The notes under the pieces: model-generated
Seen by the model: the letters and a program-made list of their open reading frames with translations, nothing else
Database searches by the model: none
Told to the model about the DNA's origin: nothing
NCBI GenBank assembly: GCA_036383255.1
Contig: DASVOS010000004.1
Coordinates: 124,001-188,000, forward strand
DNA from: Gammaproteobacteria bacterium
GTDB lineage: Bacteria; Pseudomonadota; Gammaproteobacteria; Natronospirales; REEB76
Reading direction: 5' to 3'
DNA length: 64,000 nt
Shown here: positions 15,569 to 28,759 of the stretch, one piece after another
Numbering within the stretch: the first letter of the stretch is position 1
Layout: every line of letters begins with the position of its first letter
Position numbers and translations under genes: made by a program

Positions 15569-15625
15569 ACTTCCGGCGGTCCCGGAAGTGAGCCGCATGC
15601 GGCGAACGGGCAGGCAGGAGCCTGC
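15569..15625. repeat. Three consecutive palindromes between CGNR and DUF488 genes
   Basis: ACTTCCGG/CCGGAAGT with a 5-base loop (15569-15589), GCCGCATGCGGC (15592-15603, perfect), and GCAGGC/GCCTGC with loop AGGA (15610-15625). They fill much of the 127-bp gap downstream of the CGNR gene and could act as a terminator or processing structure; there is no T-run. Confidence 0.45.
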
Positions 15626-15683
15626 ACCCTGCCCCAAGCGAAACAGGGACAGCGCAGCGCAGGGGCCGCAACATCCTCCTCAC

Positions 15684-16340
15684 TCAGCCGACCTTGCTTC
15701 GCTCGCGGAATCGCCGCACTTTCGACACATTCCCGCAGGTCTGCATGGAGCACCATTGGCGCGAACGGTTCTTGGAGGTATCCAGAAATACCCAGCCGCA
15801 GTCGTCCGCGCAGCACTGCTTGATCCGGTCCAGGGGCCCCGACTCCAGCAGCTCCACCGCACGCCAGACGATCGGGCCCAGCACGGCCAGCGGCGGGGCA
15901 CCCTTGAAGTCCCAGCCGCAGCTCACCTTGCGGCCACCTTCGTCGCAGGCGGCGATGCGCCGCCAGGGGGCAGTCTTCTGCACGAGCGTGTTCAGATGGT
16001 CGAGGGCGGGCTGGGGCAGCACTTCGTGGCGTGAAGCAGCCAGGAACAGGGCTTGCAGGCTCTTCACCAGCGCCAGCGCCTCATCGAAGGCTTCCGCCTG
16101 AGCCTTCTCTGAGCCAGCGGAGAGATTGGCGCTGCTGATGGGGCCGATGAGGTCCGCCCGCCGACACCACTCCAACAAGTCCTGGTAACCATGCAGGTGG
16201 CTGCCGGGGCTGTCGCTCTTGGTGCCGCTCACGGTATTGGCGAAGTCCAGGGCCACATGGCCCCCGACCCAGCCGAGGGTTCCCAGGTCCCGGACCGGCG
16301 AGTTGGGGGCCTTCTTGGGGGTATCGGTGATTTTTTGCAT
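15684..16340 (-). CDS. CGNR zinc-finger putative transcription regulator (ABATE/CGNR family)
   Basis: The 218-aa protein has the ABATE N-terminal domain (GGHVALDFANTVSG near residue 27) and a C-terminal CGNR zinc finger: C176/C181 in QCCADDCGWVFLDTS and C197/C202 in WCSMQTCGNVSKVRRFRER. The usual CGNR tetrad is CGNV here. Members are thought to be stress-responsive DNA-binding regulators. ATG 16338-16340 has no ribosome site but is six bases from a TATACT box, so the mRNA may be leaderless. Two matching operators lie between it and the divergent ABM-fold gene, making autoregulation likely. Confidence 0.88.
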   Translation of the reverse strand: MQKITDTPKKAPNSPVRDLGTLGWVGGHVALDFANTVSGTKSDSPGSHLHGYQDLLEWCRRADLIGPISSANLSAGSEKAQAEAFDEALALVKSLQALFLAASRHEVLPQPALDHLNTLVQKTAPWRRIAACDEGGRKVSCGWDFKGAPPLAVLGPIVWRAVELLESGPLDRIKQCCADDCGWVFLDTSKNRSRQWCSMQTCGNVSKVRRFRERSKVG

Positions 16341-16370
16341 GTAACCAGTATAACTATCTTGACTAGTTAC
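16341..16370. promoter_or_regulatory. 30-bp operator, CGNR side
   Basis: GTAACCAG (16341-16348), 14-base spacer, CTAGTTAC (16363-16370); seven of eight arm positions pair. It begins immediately at the CGNR start codon and contains the reverse-strand -10 box TATACT, so a bound protein would block transcription of the CGNR gene. Confidence 0.6.
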
Positions 16371-16388
16371 GCAAGGGGGTCTAGGCTT

Positions 16389-16418
16389 GTAACCTGTCAA
16401 TCCTACTATACAGGTTAC
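16389..16418. promoter_or_regulatory. 30-bp operator, ABM-fold gene side
   Basis: GTAACCTG (16389-16396), 14-base spacer, CAGGTTAC (16411-16418); a perfect dyad with the same arm length and spacing as the site at 16341-16370. It covers the plus-strand box TATACA (16407-16412), the probable -10 of the ABM-fold gene. Confidence 0.65.
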
Positions 16419-16429
16419 GGAGCGTAGCC

Positions 16430-16879
16430 ATGCATGCCACCACTGACCTCGACCCCAAGCTGGGTCTGCCCCTGTGGCGGGCCCTGGTGGATTACTTCCG
16501 CCGCCATCCGCCCCTGGTTCAGGCAGACCAGCGCCTGCCTGAACCTTCCACCGGCGCCGGCACACGCCTGATCAGCCGGGTCTGGCACGGCTGGGCCCGT
16601 CCGGAGAAAGCCGACGCCTATGAGATCTTCCTGCGGGACCGCTCCTTGCCGTCGATCCGCGCCAAGGGCCTGCCCGGCTTCCACGGCATCCAGCTCGCCC
16701 GCCGTCCCGACGGCGACGAGGTGGAGTTCATCACCGAGATGTGGTTCGACGACCTGGAAGCGGTGAAGCGCTACGCCGGCGAGGACTACACCCGTCCGGC
16801 GGTGCTGCCCGAGGCGGCGGCGATGCTCAGCCGCTACGACTCGCGCGTGCGGCACTACGAGATCCGCATCGAGAAATGA
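16430..16879 (+). CDS. ABM/EthD-like dimeric alpha-beta barrel protein with N-terminal extension
   Basis: The 149-aa protein has an N-terminal module of about 45 residues (DLDPKLGLPLW, PPLVQADQ) and a C-terminal ABM-like domain: SRVWHGWARPEKADAYEIFL, KGLPGFHGIQLARR, DEVEFITEMWFDDLEAV. This fold includes monooxygenases and small-molecule-degrading enzymes, but many members are uncharacterised. GGAG lies seven bases before ATG 16430. The N-terminal module is repeated in the next gene. It is divergent from the CGNR regulator and likely under its control. Confidence 0.78.
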   Translation: MHATTDLDPKLGLPLWRALVDYFRRHPPLVQADQRLPEPSTGAGTRLISRVWHGWARPEKADAYEIFLRDRSLPSIRAKGLPGFHGIQLARRPDGDEVEFITEMWFDDLEAVKRYAGEDYTRPAVLPEAAAMLSRYDSRVRHYEIRIEK

Positions 16880-16890
16880 AGGAGAAGACC

Positions 16891-17166
16891 ATGGACACCC
16901 GTGACGTGGACCCGAAGTTCGGCCTGCCCCTCTGGTGGGAGGTGGTGCATCACTATCGCAAGTATCCGCCGCTGGTGCAGGTGGACGAGCAGTTCGGCCT
17001 GCCGCTGGCCCAACCGGACCAGGCGGCGCAGGCAGGCTACCCTCCCCGCTGGCTGAGCTGGCTTGCGGTGGCGGGGTTGGTGGCGATGCTGTTGCTGGTG
17101 AGCACGCCCGGAGCGGGCAGCCAGCCGGGACCGCAGCACGCCCTGCAGCACTATGGGCAGTATTGA
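16891..17166 (+). CDS. Small membrane protein sharing an N-terminal module with the ABM-fold protein
   Basis: This 91-aa product begins MDTRDVDPKFGLPLWWEVVH with PPLVQVDEQF following, closely matching the N-terminus of the preceding gene, then has one transmembrane helix (WLSWLAVAGLVAMLLLVS, about 58-75) and a short polar tail. GAAGGAG lies six bases before ATG 16891; the gap from the previous stop is 11 bases, so they are co-transcribed. Its stop directly abuts the convergent mscS stop. I know of no named family for it. Confidence 0.75.
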   Translation: MDTRDVDPKFGLPLWWEVVHHYRKYPPLVQVDEQFGLPLAQPDQAAQAGYPPRWLSWLAVAGLVAMLLLVSTPGAGSQPGPQHALQHYGQY

Positions 17167-17715
17167 TCAGGGCGGGGAGCTGAGCGTCTGGCGCGCATGC
17201 ACCAGGATGATGACGGTGCTGCTCATGACGCTGTTGGGCACGATGATCTGCTGGCCTTCCCGGTCCTGAAGGATGGTGTAACCCAGGGACAGGTTCTTGA
17301 CCACTCCTGAGACGGCACCCTTGGGTGTGGTGACCAGCACCTCGTCCCCGACGTGGAACGGCCGGTACATCACCAGTGAGAAACCGGCGATGAGGTTGCC
17401 GAGAGTAGCCTGCGCTGCCAGCCCGATCACCACGCCCATCACGCTCACGCCGGTGAGCAGGGTGGTACCGAGCTCATGCAGTGCAGGGATGACCCGCGTG
17501 TAGATGATGAGCGCGAGCGTGAAGACCAGCACCTTCAGGAGCTGCGTCACGAAGCGCAGCGCGGTGAGGTCCGAGAGGTGCGTCTGGCTGTGGCGCGCCA
17601 GCGCATTGATGCCCCGGCCCGCGCCGAGAGCCAGCAGGAACAGTATGACGCCGTAGGTCACGGCGCCGAAGATGTTCGCCGGATCGAAGAGATCCGTGAG
17701 GACACGATGGAGCAT
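17167..17715 (-). CDS. Short MscS-type mechanosensitive channel protein
   Basis: The 182-aa protein has two or three N-terminal transmembrane helices and the MscS pore-helix signature GLAAQATLGNLIAGFSLVMY, followed by the beta domain (PFHVGDEVLV, then QQIIVPNSVM). It ends soon after the beta domain and lacks the large C-terminal vestibule of E. coli MscS (286 aa); short versions are common in genomes. It may gate solutes on hypo-osmotic shock. It is convergent with the small membrane protein gene. Confidence 0.88.
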   Translation of the reverse strand: MLHRVLTDLFDPANIFGAVTYGVILFLLALGAGRGINALARHSQTHLSDLTALRFVTQLLKVLVFTLALIIYTRVIPALHELGTTLLTGVSVMGVVIGLAAQATLGNLIAGFSLVMYRPFHVGDEVLVTTPKGAVSGVVKNLSLGYTILQDREGQQIIVPNSVMSSTVIILVHARQTLSSPP

Positions 17716-17756
17716 GTTCGGTCTCCTTGACCATGCCCACTAGCGACGAAGCAGGG

Positions 17757-19583
<1,827 letters not shown>

Positions 19584-19597
19584 CCCCTTCGAACCCC

Positions 19598-20962
19598 CTA
19601 CTGCTTCTTCGCCGGCGGCTTCCAGCCGGGGATGGTGGCCTGCTTCGCCCGCGCCAGGGTGAGCTGGCCGGCGGGTGCGTCCTTGTTGATGGTGGAGCCG
19701 GCGCCGATGTAGGCCCCGGCGCCGATGGTGACCGGCGCCACCAGGGTGGTATCGGAGCCCACGAAGGCGCCGTCCTCGATCACGGTGGTGTGCTTCGCCA
19801 CGCCGTCGTAATTGCAGGTGATGACGCCGGCGCCGATGTTGACCTTCTCCCCCACCTGCGCGTCGCCCACGTAGGCCAGGTGGTTGGCCTTGCTGCCGGC
19901 GCCGAGCCGGCTCTTCTTCACTTCCACGAAGTTGCCCACGTGGGCCTCGTCCCCCAGCACGGTCTCGGGCCGGATGCGGGCGAAAGGCCCGATGCGCACC
20001 TTGCGGCCGATGCGGGCGCCGTCCAGCACGCTGTGGGCGAACACCTCGGTGTCATCGCCGATGGCGCAGTCCTTGATCACCGCCCCGGGGCCGATCCTCA
20101 CGCGGTTGCCGAGCGTGACCTTGCCCTCCATCACGCAGTTCACGTCCACGATGCAATCGCGGCCGAACTCGAGGCTGCCGCGCAGGTCGAAGCGGTGCGG
20201 GTCGCGCAGCGTGAGGCCCGCCAGCATCAGCTCGCCGGCCATGCGCACGCGCAGCGCCTCCTCGGCCTGGGCCAGCTGCTGCTTGTCGTTGATGCCGTGT
20301 ATCTCGTCGTGATGCTCCGCCAGCACGCCGTCCACCATGACCCCGTCCGCCACCGCCAGCGCGATCACGTCCGTGAGGTAGTACTCCTTCTGGGCGTTCT
20401 GGTTGCCGACCTTGGCGAGCCAGCCGCGCAGCTTGCCCGCGTTGCAGGCCATGAGGCCGGTGTTGACCTCGTCGATGTGCTTCTCGGCGGCGCTCGTGTC
20501 CTTCTCCTCCACGATGCGGGTCACGCGGCCGGCCCCGTCGCGCACCATGCGGCCGTAGCCACGCGGGTCCGGCACCCGGGCGGTGAGCACCGCGAGGTGG
20601 CCCTTCCCTGCGGAATCGGTGAGGCGCTTGAGCGTGCCGGGGCGCACCAGCGGCACGTCGCCGTAGAGGATGAGCGCGAGATCGGCATCCTCGAGCTGCG
20701 GCAGCGCCTGCATCACCGCATGGCCGGTACCGAGCTGCTCGGCCTGCAGTGTCCAGCTCACCGGCAGGTGGGCATGGCGCTCCCGCACCACCTCGCCGCC
20801 GTGGCCGTAAATCACCACCGTCTGCGCCGGTGCGAGCGCGCCGGCGGCGCGCACCACGTGCTCCAGCAGCGTGGCGCCGCCGAGCGGCTGCGAGACCTTG
20901 GGCAGGTCGGAGTGCATGCGCTTGCCCTGGCCGGCGGCCAGGATGACGACGCTGAGCGCCAT
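19598..20962 (-). CDS. glmU: Bifunctional GlmU uridyltransferase/acetyltransferase
   Basis: The 454-aa protein acetylates glucosamine-1-phosphate and transfers UMP to give UDP-GlcNAc. The N-terminal nucleotidyltransferase motif is [10 protein letters not shown]; the C-terminal half has hexapeptide repeats of a left-handed beta helix and acetyltransferase residues in [14 protein letters not shown] and [13 protein letters not shown]. The length matches E. coli GlmU (456 aa). It is first in the glmU-glmS operon, whose promoter must lie in the 90-bp divergent gap. Confidence 0.97.
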   Translation of the reverse strand: MALSVVILAAGQGKRMHSDLPKVSQPLGGATLLEHVVRAAGALAPAQTVVIYGHGGEVVRERHAHLPVSWTLQAEQLGTGHAVMQALPQLEDADLALILYGDVPLVRPGTLKRLTDSAGKGHLAVLTARVPDPRGYGRMVRDGAGRVTRIVEEKDTSAAEKHIDEVNTGLMACNAGKLRGWLAKVGNQNAQKEYYLTDVIALAVADGVMVDGVLAEHHDEIHGINDKQQLAQAEEALRVRMAGELMLAGLTLRDPHRFDLRGSLEFGRDCIVDVNCVMEGKVTLGNRVRIGPGAVIKDCAIGDDTEVFAHSVLDGARIGRKVRIGPFARIRPETVLGDEAHVGNFVEVKKSRLGAGSKANHLAYVGDAQVGEKVNIGAGVITCNYDGVAKHTTVIEDGAFVGSDTTLVAPVTIGAGAYIGAGSTINKDAPAGQLTLARAKQATIPGWKPPAKKQ

Positions 20963-21052
20963 GCTTGGATCCTGAAAGTTAGGGCGAAGACTCGTTATAT
21001 GATAATCGAAAGGGCCGGTACGGACCCAATCCGGCGCACACGAGAGGGCAGG

Positions 21053-21589
21053 ATGGAAGGTTTCTCACAGCAGATCGGGGCCTGGATACCCTTCTTCACC
21101 ACCCTGGCGGTGCTCTGCGCCACGCTGGCGGGGCTGCTGTTCGTGGCACTCTCGCTGCACGTGGGCGTGCTCAAGGCCGAGGGCGGGGTGAACCTCCGGC
21201 GCCTGGCCCAGCAGACCTTCGGCGACTTCGTGCAGGTGCTGTTCATCGGCACCTTCTTCATCGTGCCCTTCGACAAGCCGCAGTTCTTCGGCCTGGCGGC
21301 ACTGATGATCGTGGTGGCGGGACTCAAGGAGTCAGGCGGGCGCTTCTGGCAGGCCTGGAGCGACCGCAACCACCCCGAGCACCGGGCCTACTTCATGCGC
21401 CGCTTCGCCATGTCCCTGCTCGGCCGCGCGCTGCTGGCGGGGGGCGGCGCCGGGCTGCTGTTCGGCGTGGTCGGCGGGGTGCAGGCGAGGCAGGACCTCC
21501 TGTTCATCTTCTCCGGCAGCGTGGTGCTCATGATCGCGGCGCTGCGCAACGCCTGGTTCCTGCTGGTGCACGAGCTGGGAGAGCAATGA
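21053..21589 (+). CDS. Inner-membrane protein, function unknown
   Basis: The 178-aa product has about four hydrophobic segments: FFTTLAVLCATLAGLLFVAL, a central one at VLFIGTFFIVPF, then AGGGAGLLFGVVGGVQ and a C-terminal IFSGSVVLMIAALR. AGGGCAGG precedes ATG 21053. I do not recognise a named family. It is the only plus-strand gene in the glm/atp region and is closed by a bidirectional terminator shared with atpC. Confidence 0.7.
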   Translation: MEGFSQQIGAWIPFFTTLAVLCATLAGLLFVALSLHVGVLKAEGGVNLRRLAQQTFGDFVQVLFIGTFFIVPFDKPQFFGLAALMIVVAGLKESGGRFWQAWSDRNHPEHRAYFMRRFAMSLLGRALLAGGGAGLLFGVVGGVQARQDLLFIFSGSVVLMIAALRNAWFLLVHELGEQ

Positions 21590-21616
21590 AGAAGGCCGGC
21601 ATGGAGCCGGCCTTCT
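21590..21616. terminator. Bidirectional terminator at the end of the atp operon
   Basis: AGAAGGCCGGC (21590-21600), loop ATGGA, GCCGGCCTTCT (21606-21616): an 11-bp perfect stem between the convergent membrane-protein gene and atpC. Confidence 0.8.
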
Positions 21617-21640
21617 CGTGTCTTCCGATCCGTGCGCGCC

Positions 21641-22060
21641 TCAGCGCGTGTTCTTGCGGATCTTCTCCAGGGCCTTGAGGCGCGCCACGGCTTCCATGAG
21701 CTCTGCCTGGGCACGGGCCACGTCCAGGTCATCGGACTGGTTGGTCAGGGTCTCCTCGGCCTTGCGCTTGGCTTCCAGGGCGGCAGCCTCGTCGATGTCG
21801 GCGGCGCGCTGGGCGGTATCGGAGAGCACCGTCACCACGTGCGGCTGCACCTCGAGGATGCCGCCGGACACGTAGAACACCTGCTCCTCGTCGCCGGACT
21901 GCACCCGCACCACGCCGGGCTTCATGCGCGTCAGCAGCGGGGCATGGCGCGGCGCGATGCCGAGCTCGCCCTGCTCGCCCGGCGCGAACACCATGTCAGC
22001 CTCGCCCGAGAAGATCTCGCGCTCGGCGCTGACGATGTCGACGTGGATGTTGCTTGCCAT
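21641..22060 (-). CDS. atpC: F1Fo ATP synthase epsilon subunit
   Basis: The 139-aa protein begins with the beta-sandwich ([35 protein letters not shown]) and ends in the two-helix domain (about 88-135) that inhibits ATP hydrolysis. It is the last gene of the operon and is followed by a strong terminator. Confidence 0.96.
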   Translation of the reverse strand: MASNIHVDIVSAEREIFSGEADMVFAPGEQGELGIAPRHAPLLTRMKPGVVRVQSGDEEQVFYVSGGILEVQPHVVTVLSDTAQRAADIDEAAALEAKRKAEETLTNQSDDLDVARAQAELMEAVARLKALEKIRKNTR

Positions 22061-22074
22061 GCTCGTTTACCGCC

Positions 22075-23496
<1,422 letters not shown>

Positions 23497-23513
23497 TCAG
23501 GTGTTCTTGATGC

Positions 23514-24377
23514 TTAGCCGATCGCGGCGGCGCCGCCGACGATCTCCGACAGTTCCTTGGTGATGCCGGCCTGCCGCGCCTTGTTGTAGACGAGCTGCAG
23601 GTCGTTGATGATCTCGCCGGCATTGTCCGTGGCCGACTTCATGGCCACCATGCGTGCCGCCTGCTCGCAGGCGGCGTTCTCGACCGCGCCCTGGTACACC
23701 TGCGACTCCACGTAGCGGGACAGCACGCCGTCCAGGAGCTCGCGCGCGTCCGGCTCGTACAGGTAGTCCCAGTGTTCGGCCAGTTCCTCGTCGCCGACCG
23801 GGGCGGTGGGCAGGAGCTGGCTTACGGTGGGCTTCTGGCTCATGGTGTTCACGAACACGTTGTTCACCACGAACAGCCTGTCGATCTGGCCGTCCCGGTA
23901 CGCGTCCAGCATCACCTTCACGGTGCCGATGAGGTCGTTCACGTGCGGCGTGTCGCCGAGGTGGCTGGCCTGGGCCAGCACCTTGCCGCCGAAGCGGCGG
24001 AAGAAGCCCACCGCCTTGGCGCCGACCACGCAGAACTCCACCTCCACGCCTTGTTCGCGCCAGCCACGCACCGCGGCCACGGCCGCCTTGAACAGGTTCA
24101 CGTTGAGGCCGCCGCACATCCCGCGGTCGGTGGAGATCACGATCATGCCGACGCGCTTCACCGGGCGCTCCACCATGAAGGGATGGCGGTACTCCGGGTT
24201 GGCCTTGGAGAGGTGGCCGATCACCTGGCGCATGCGCTTGGCATAGGGGCGCGAGGCCGCCATGCGCTGCTGCACCTTGCGCATCTTGCTCGCCGCGACC
24301 ATCTCCATGGCCTTGGTGATCTTCTGCGTGCTCCGGATGCTCTTGATCTGCGTCCGGATCTCTTTTGGGCTAGCCAT
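23514..24377 (-). CDS. atpG: F1Fo ATP synthase gamma subunit
   Basis: The 287-aa central-stalk protein begins [20 protein letters not shown] with the long N-terminal coiled-coil helix, has [11 protein letters not shown] near residue 79, and ends with the C-terminal coiled-coil [18 protein letters not shown]. Length and both ends match E. coli AtpG (287 aa). Confidence 0.97.
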   Translation of the reverse strand: MASPKEIRTQIKSIRSTQKITKAMEMVAASKMRKVQQRMAASRPYAKRMRQVIGHLSKANPEYRHPFMVERPVKRVGMIVISTDRGMCGGLNVNLFKAAVAAVRGWREQGVEVEFCVVGAKAVGFFRRFGGKVLAQASHLGDTPHVNDLIGTVKVMLDAYRDGQIDRLFVVNNVFVNTMSQKPTVSQLLPTAPVGDEELAEHWDYLYEPDARELLDGVLSRYVESQVYQGAVENAACEQAARMVAMKSATDNAGEIINDLQLVYNKARQAGITKELSEIVGGAAAIG

Positions 24378-24395
24378 CGTGCTGTCCGCTTCCGG

Positions 24396-25934
<1,539 letters not shown>

Positions 25935-25971
25935 GGTCGGACCTCGGATTCCTGAAGATTTTTCCGTCGAA

Positions 25972-26517
25972 TTAGTGGATCAGGGCCGCCGTCAGGCGCC
26001 CCAGCTTCTCGCGCACCGACCCGTCGATGACCAGGTCGCCGGCGCGGATCACCGCGCCGCCGATGAGCGTCTTGTCCTGCACGTACTTGAGCGTGATCTT
26101 GCGGCCGAGCTTCTTGTGCAGCGCGTCAGCGATGAGCTTCTGCTCCGCCGCGTCCACCGGCATGGCCGCCGCGATCTCCACCTCCAGGGTGTTCTCCGCC
26201 TCGGCGCGCAGGCGCTCGTAGTCGGCGGCGATCTCCGGCAGGAGGGTGAGGCGGCGGTTCTCGGACAGCAGGGCCACGAAGTTGCGGGCCTGCGGGTCCA
26301 GCTTCTCGCCGGCCTTGCCGGCGAGCTCCGCCAGCACCTCGGCACGCACCGCGGGGGCGGCCTTGGGACTGGCGAGCATGGCCTGCACGCTCGGGTCCTC
26401 GCTCAGCGCCGAGAGCACGGAGAGTGTCTTGCTCCAGCGGTCGAACGCGCCCTTGTCGCGCGCCAGCTCGAACACGGCGCGGGCGTAGGGACGGGCGAGT
26501 GTGCTCTTCTCGGCCAT
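25972..26517 (-). CDS. atpH: F1Fo ATP synthase delta subunit
   Basis: The 181-aa stator protein begins [19 protein letters not shown], the conserved N-terminal helix that contacts the F1 head, and ends [19 protein letters not shown], the conserved C-terminus. It joins AtpF to F1. The gap to atpF is eight bases. Confidence 0.96.
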   Translation of the reverse strand: MAEKSTLARPYARAVFELARDKGAFDRWSKTLSVLSALSEDPSVQAMLASPKAAPAVRAEVLAELAGKAGEKLDPQARNFVALLSENRRLTLLPEIAADYERLRAEAENTLEVEIAAAMPVDAAEQKLIADALHKKLGRKITLKYVQDKTLIGGAVIRAGDLVIDGSVREKLGRLTAALIH

Positions 26518-26525
26518 GGGCTACC

Positions 26526-26999
26526 TCAGTGGATCTGGCCGGCGAGCTCGTCGAGCAGGGCCTTGTGGGCCTTGGCGTCGATCTCGCGCTCGATGATGCG
26601 CTCGGCGGCGGCCAGGGCGACCTTGGCCACCTCGGCGCGCAGCGCGTCCTTGGCCCGGTTCAGCTCCTGCTGAATCTCGGCCTTGGCGGCCTCCACCTGG
26701 CGCTGGCGCTCGGCCTGGGACTCCTTGCGGGCGCCCTCCAGGATCTGCGAGGCCTGCTGGCTCGCGGTGTTCACCGCGTCCGCCGCCTTGCCGCGCGCGT
26801 CCTTCAGGATGTCGCCGGCCTGGCCGTGAGCCTGGGCCAGCTCCTGGCGGCCGCGATCACCAGCGGCGATGCCGTCGGCGATGTGCTTCTGGCGCTCGTC
26901 GATGGCCGCCATCAGCTTGGGCCAACCGGCCTTCATCATCAGGAAGATGAACAAGCCAAAGCTGATCATCTCGCCGAGCAATGACAGGTTTATATTCAC
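26526..26999 (-). CDS. atpF: F1Fo ATP synthase b subunit
   Basis: The 157-aa peripheral-stalk protein has one N-terminal transmembrane helix (ISFGLFIFLMMKAGWPKLM) and a long Ala/Glu/Gln-rich coiled coil to the C-terminus. Length is as in E. coli AtpF (156 aa). There is a single b gene, as in non-photosynthetic bacteria. Confidence 0.96.
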   Translation of the reverse strand: MNINLSLLGEMISFGLFIFLMMKAGWPKLMAAIDERQKHIADGIAAGDRGRQELAQAHGQAGDILKDARGKAADAVNTASQQASQILEGARKESQAERQRQVEAAKAEIQQELNRAKDALRAEVAKVALAAAERIIEREIDAKAHKALLDELAGQIH

Positions 27000-27033
27000 G
27001 ATCGTTACCCTCTATGGGCGGTCAGGCCTGGAC

Positions 27034-27372
<339 letters not shown>

Positions 27373-28206
27373 TCAATGGTGGGAATTCGAGTCGTGTATC
27401 TGGTGCGCCATGTTGAGATATACCACCGACAGCATCATGAAGACGAAGGCCTGCACAGTGATCACGATGAGGTGGAACACGGTCCAGCCGAAGCCCGGCA
27501 GCCAGTTGATCCACCATGGCAGCACCGCGATGAGCACGTAGAGGATCTCGCCGGCGAACAGGTTGCCGAAGAGTCGCAGCGACAGCGACAGCGGCTTGGC
27601 GAAGGTTTCGACGATGTTCATCAGCAGGTTGGGTAACGCCACCAGCATCCGGCCGACCCAGCCGTGAGCCTCGAACGGGTGGCTGAACAAGAACTTGACG
27701 TAGCGGAACGGACCCTTGGCCACGCTGTAATACATGGTCATCAGGAATATGGTCAGCGACATGCCGAAGGTCAGGTTCAGGTCGTTAGTGGGCACGATCT
27801 TGAGGTAGACCTGCTCCGGGTCCTTGCCCGCCGCGGCGCCGATGTGCTGCGCCACCCAGGGCAGCGCATCCACCGGCAGCATGTCCATGAAGTTCATGAG
27901 CCATACCCACACGAAGATGGTGATGGCCATGGGAGCGATCATCGGGTTGTCGTAGCTGAATACCGATTTCACCTGGTCGTGCAGCTTCTCGACCACGATT
28001 TCGACGAAAGCCTGCCACTTGCCGGGCACGCCGGTGGTGGCGCGGCGCGCAGTGAGAATGAAGGTGATGAGGAACAGAGCACCGAGGCCGAAAGAGAATA
28101 GCAGGGTGTCCACGTTGATCGCCCAGAATCCCTCGCCCACCGTCCAATAGGTTAGATGGTGATGGATGTACTGGTCGAGAGTAACGTCTTGTGCTTCGCT
28201 GCTCAT
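27373..28206 (-). CDS. atpB: F1Fo ATP synthase a subunit
   Basis: The 277-aa polytopic protein forms the proton half-channels. The essential arginine is R211 in SLSLRLFGNLFAGE; later GWTVFHLIVITVQAFVFMML contains the conserved Gln/His region. Its ATG overlaps the stop of atpI (ATGA). Confidence 0.96.
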   Translation of the reverse strand: MSSEAQDVTLDQYIHHHLTYWTVGEGFWAINVDTLLFSFGLGALFLITFILTARRATTGVPGKWQAFVEIVVEKLHDQVKSVFSYDNPMIAPMAITIFVWVWLMNFMDMLPVDALPWVAQHIGAAAGKDPEQVYLKIVPTNDLNLTFGMSLTIFLMTMYYSVAKGPFRYVKFLFSHPFEAHGWVGRMLVALPNLLMNIVETFAKPLSLSLRLFGNLFAGEILYVLIAVLPWWINWLPGFGWTVFHLIVITVQAFVFMMLSVVYLNMAHQIHDSNSHH

Positions 28207-28592
28207 CTCGCCTGCCCGATGTTGCTCTTGAACAGTCCTACCCAGTACGCCACGAGGACGGCCAGGTATCCCACCATCAGCGGCCCGACGGCCACCTTGA
28301 ACTTAGCGAAGGCGATGATGAACAACATCACCGCCACCATGAACTTCGACATCTCACCCAACATCATCCGCAGCAGGAAGCGCTGCGGGTCACGCTCGAT
28401 TTTCCCGGCGAAGACCCACAGAGCCAACACCGCGCTGGCACCGGTACCAATCAGGCCGCCCATCAGGGCTGCACCACCGGCCGCCAGGCCGCCCACCGCC
28501 AGGGCGAGGGCCGCGGTCACCAGGGCCGCCGATACCTGGAGCGCGACGGCCCTAAGCACCCCTCGGCGCATCTCTTCCAGATAGCCGGCCAT
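28203..28592 (-). CDS. atpI: ATP synthase protein I (assembly factor)
   Basis: The 129-aa four-helix membrane protein occupies the usual first place of the operon. AtpI helps assemble the c-ring. I chose ATG 28590-28592 (MAGYLEEMRRGVLRAVALQV) because AGGAG is nine bases upstream; a GTG 33 bases earlier is less likely. The protein is weakly conserved in sequence, so position and topology carry the call. Confidence 0.85.
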   Translation of the reverse strand: MAGYLEEMRRGVLRAVALQVSAALVTAALALAVGGLAAGGAALMGGLIGTGASAVLALWVFAGKIERDPQRFLLRMMLGEMSKFMVAVMLFIIAFAKFKVAVGPLMVGYLAVLVAYWVGLFKSNIGQAR

Positions 28593-28676
28593 CGCTCCCC
28601 AACTCCTGGGCAACAAAAAAGCCACGTCGTCACCGTATGCGGCAGCGGGTGGCCCAAGGGCTCCAGTGAGCCCGCT

Positions 28677-28705
28677 ATTCTAGCTGGCCACGCTGGCGTC
28701 TTCAA
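28677..28705 (-). promoter_or_regulatory. Promoter of the atp operon
   Basis: On the minus strand TTGAAG (28700-28705) and TAGAAT (28677-28682) are exactly 17 bases apart, a good sigma-70 match. It lies 84 bases before atpI and after parB, so the operon has its own promoter and a leader of roughly 75 bases. Confidence 0.6.
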
Positions 28706-28724
28706 TAAAAATGTGGGGGATTTC

Positions 28725-28742
28725 GGCCCTAAAACAAGGGCC
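28725..28742 (-). terminator. Possible parB terminator hairpin
   Basis: GGCCCT and AGGGCC pair around the loop AAAACA (plus-strand reading) just after the parB stop. A T-rich stretch comes about 13 bases later, not directly after the stem, so the terminator call is weak. Confidence 0.3.
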
Positions 28743-28759
28743 TGCAAGCATTACGGCGC

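Noticed and set aside
19584-19597. glmS ribozyme or GlmY/Z-type leader upstream of glmS
   Set aside because: Only 14 bases separate glmU from glmS, too short for a ribozyme.
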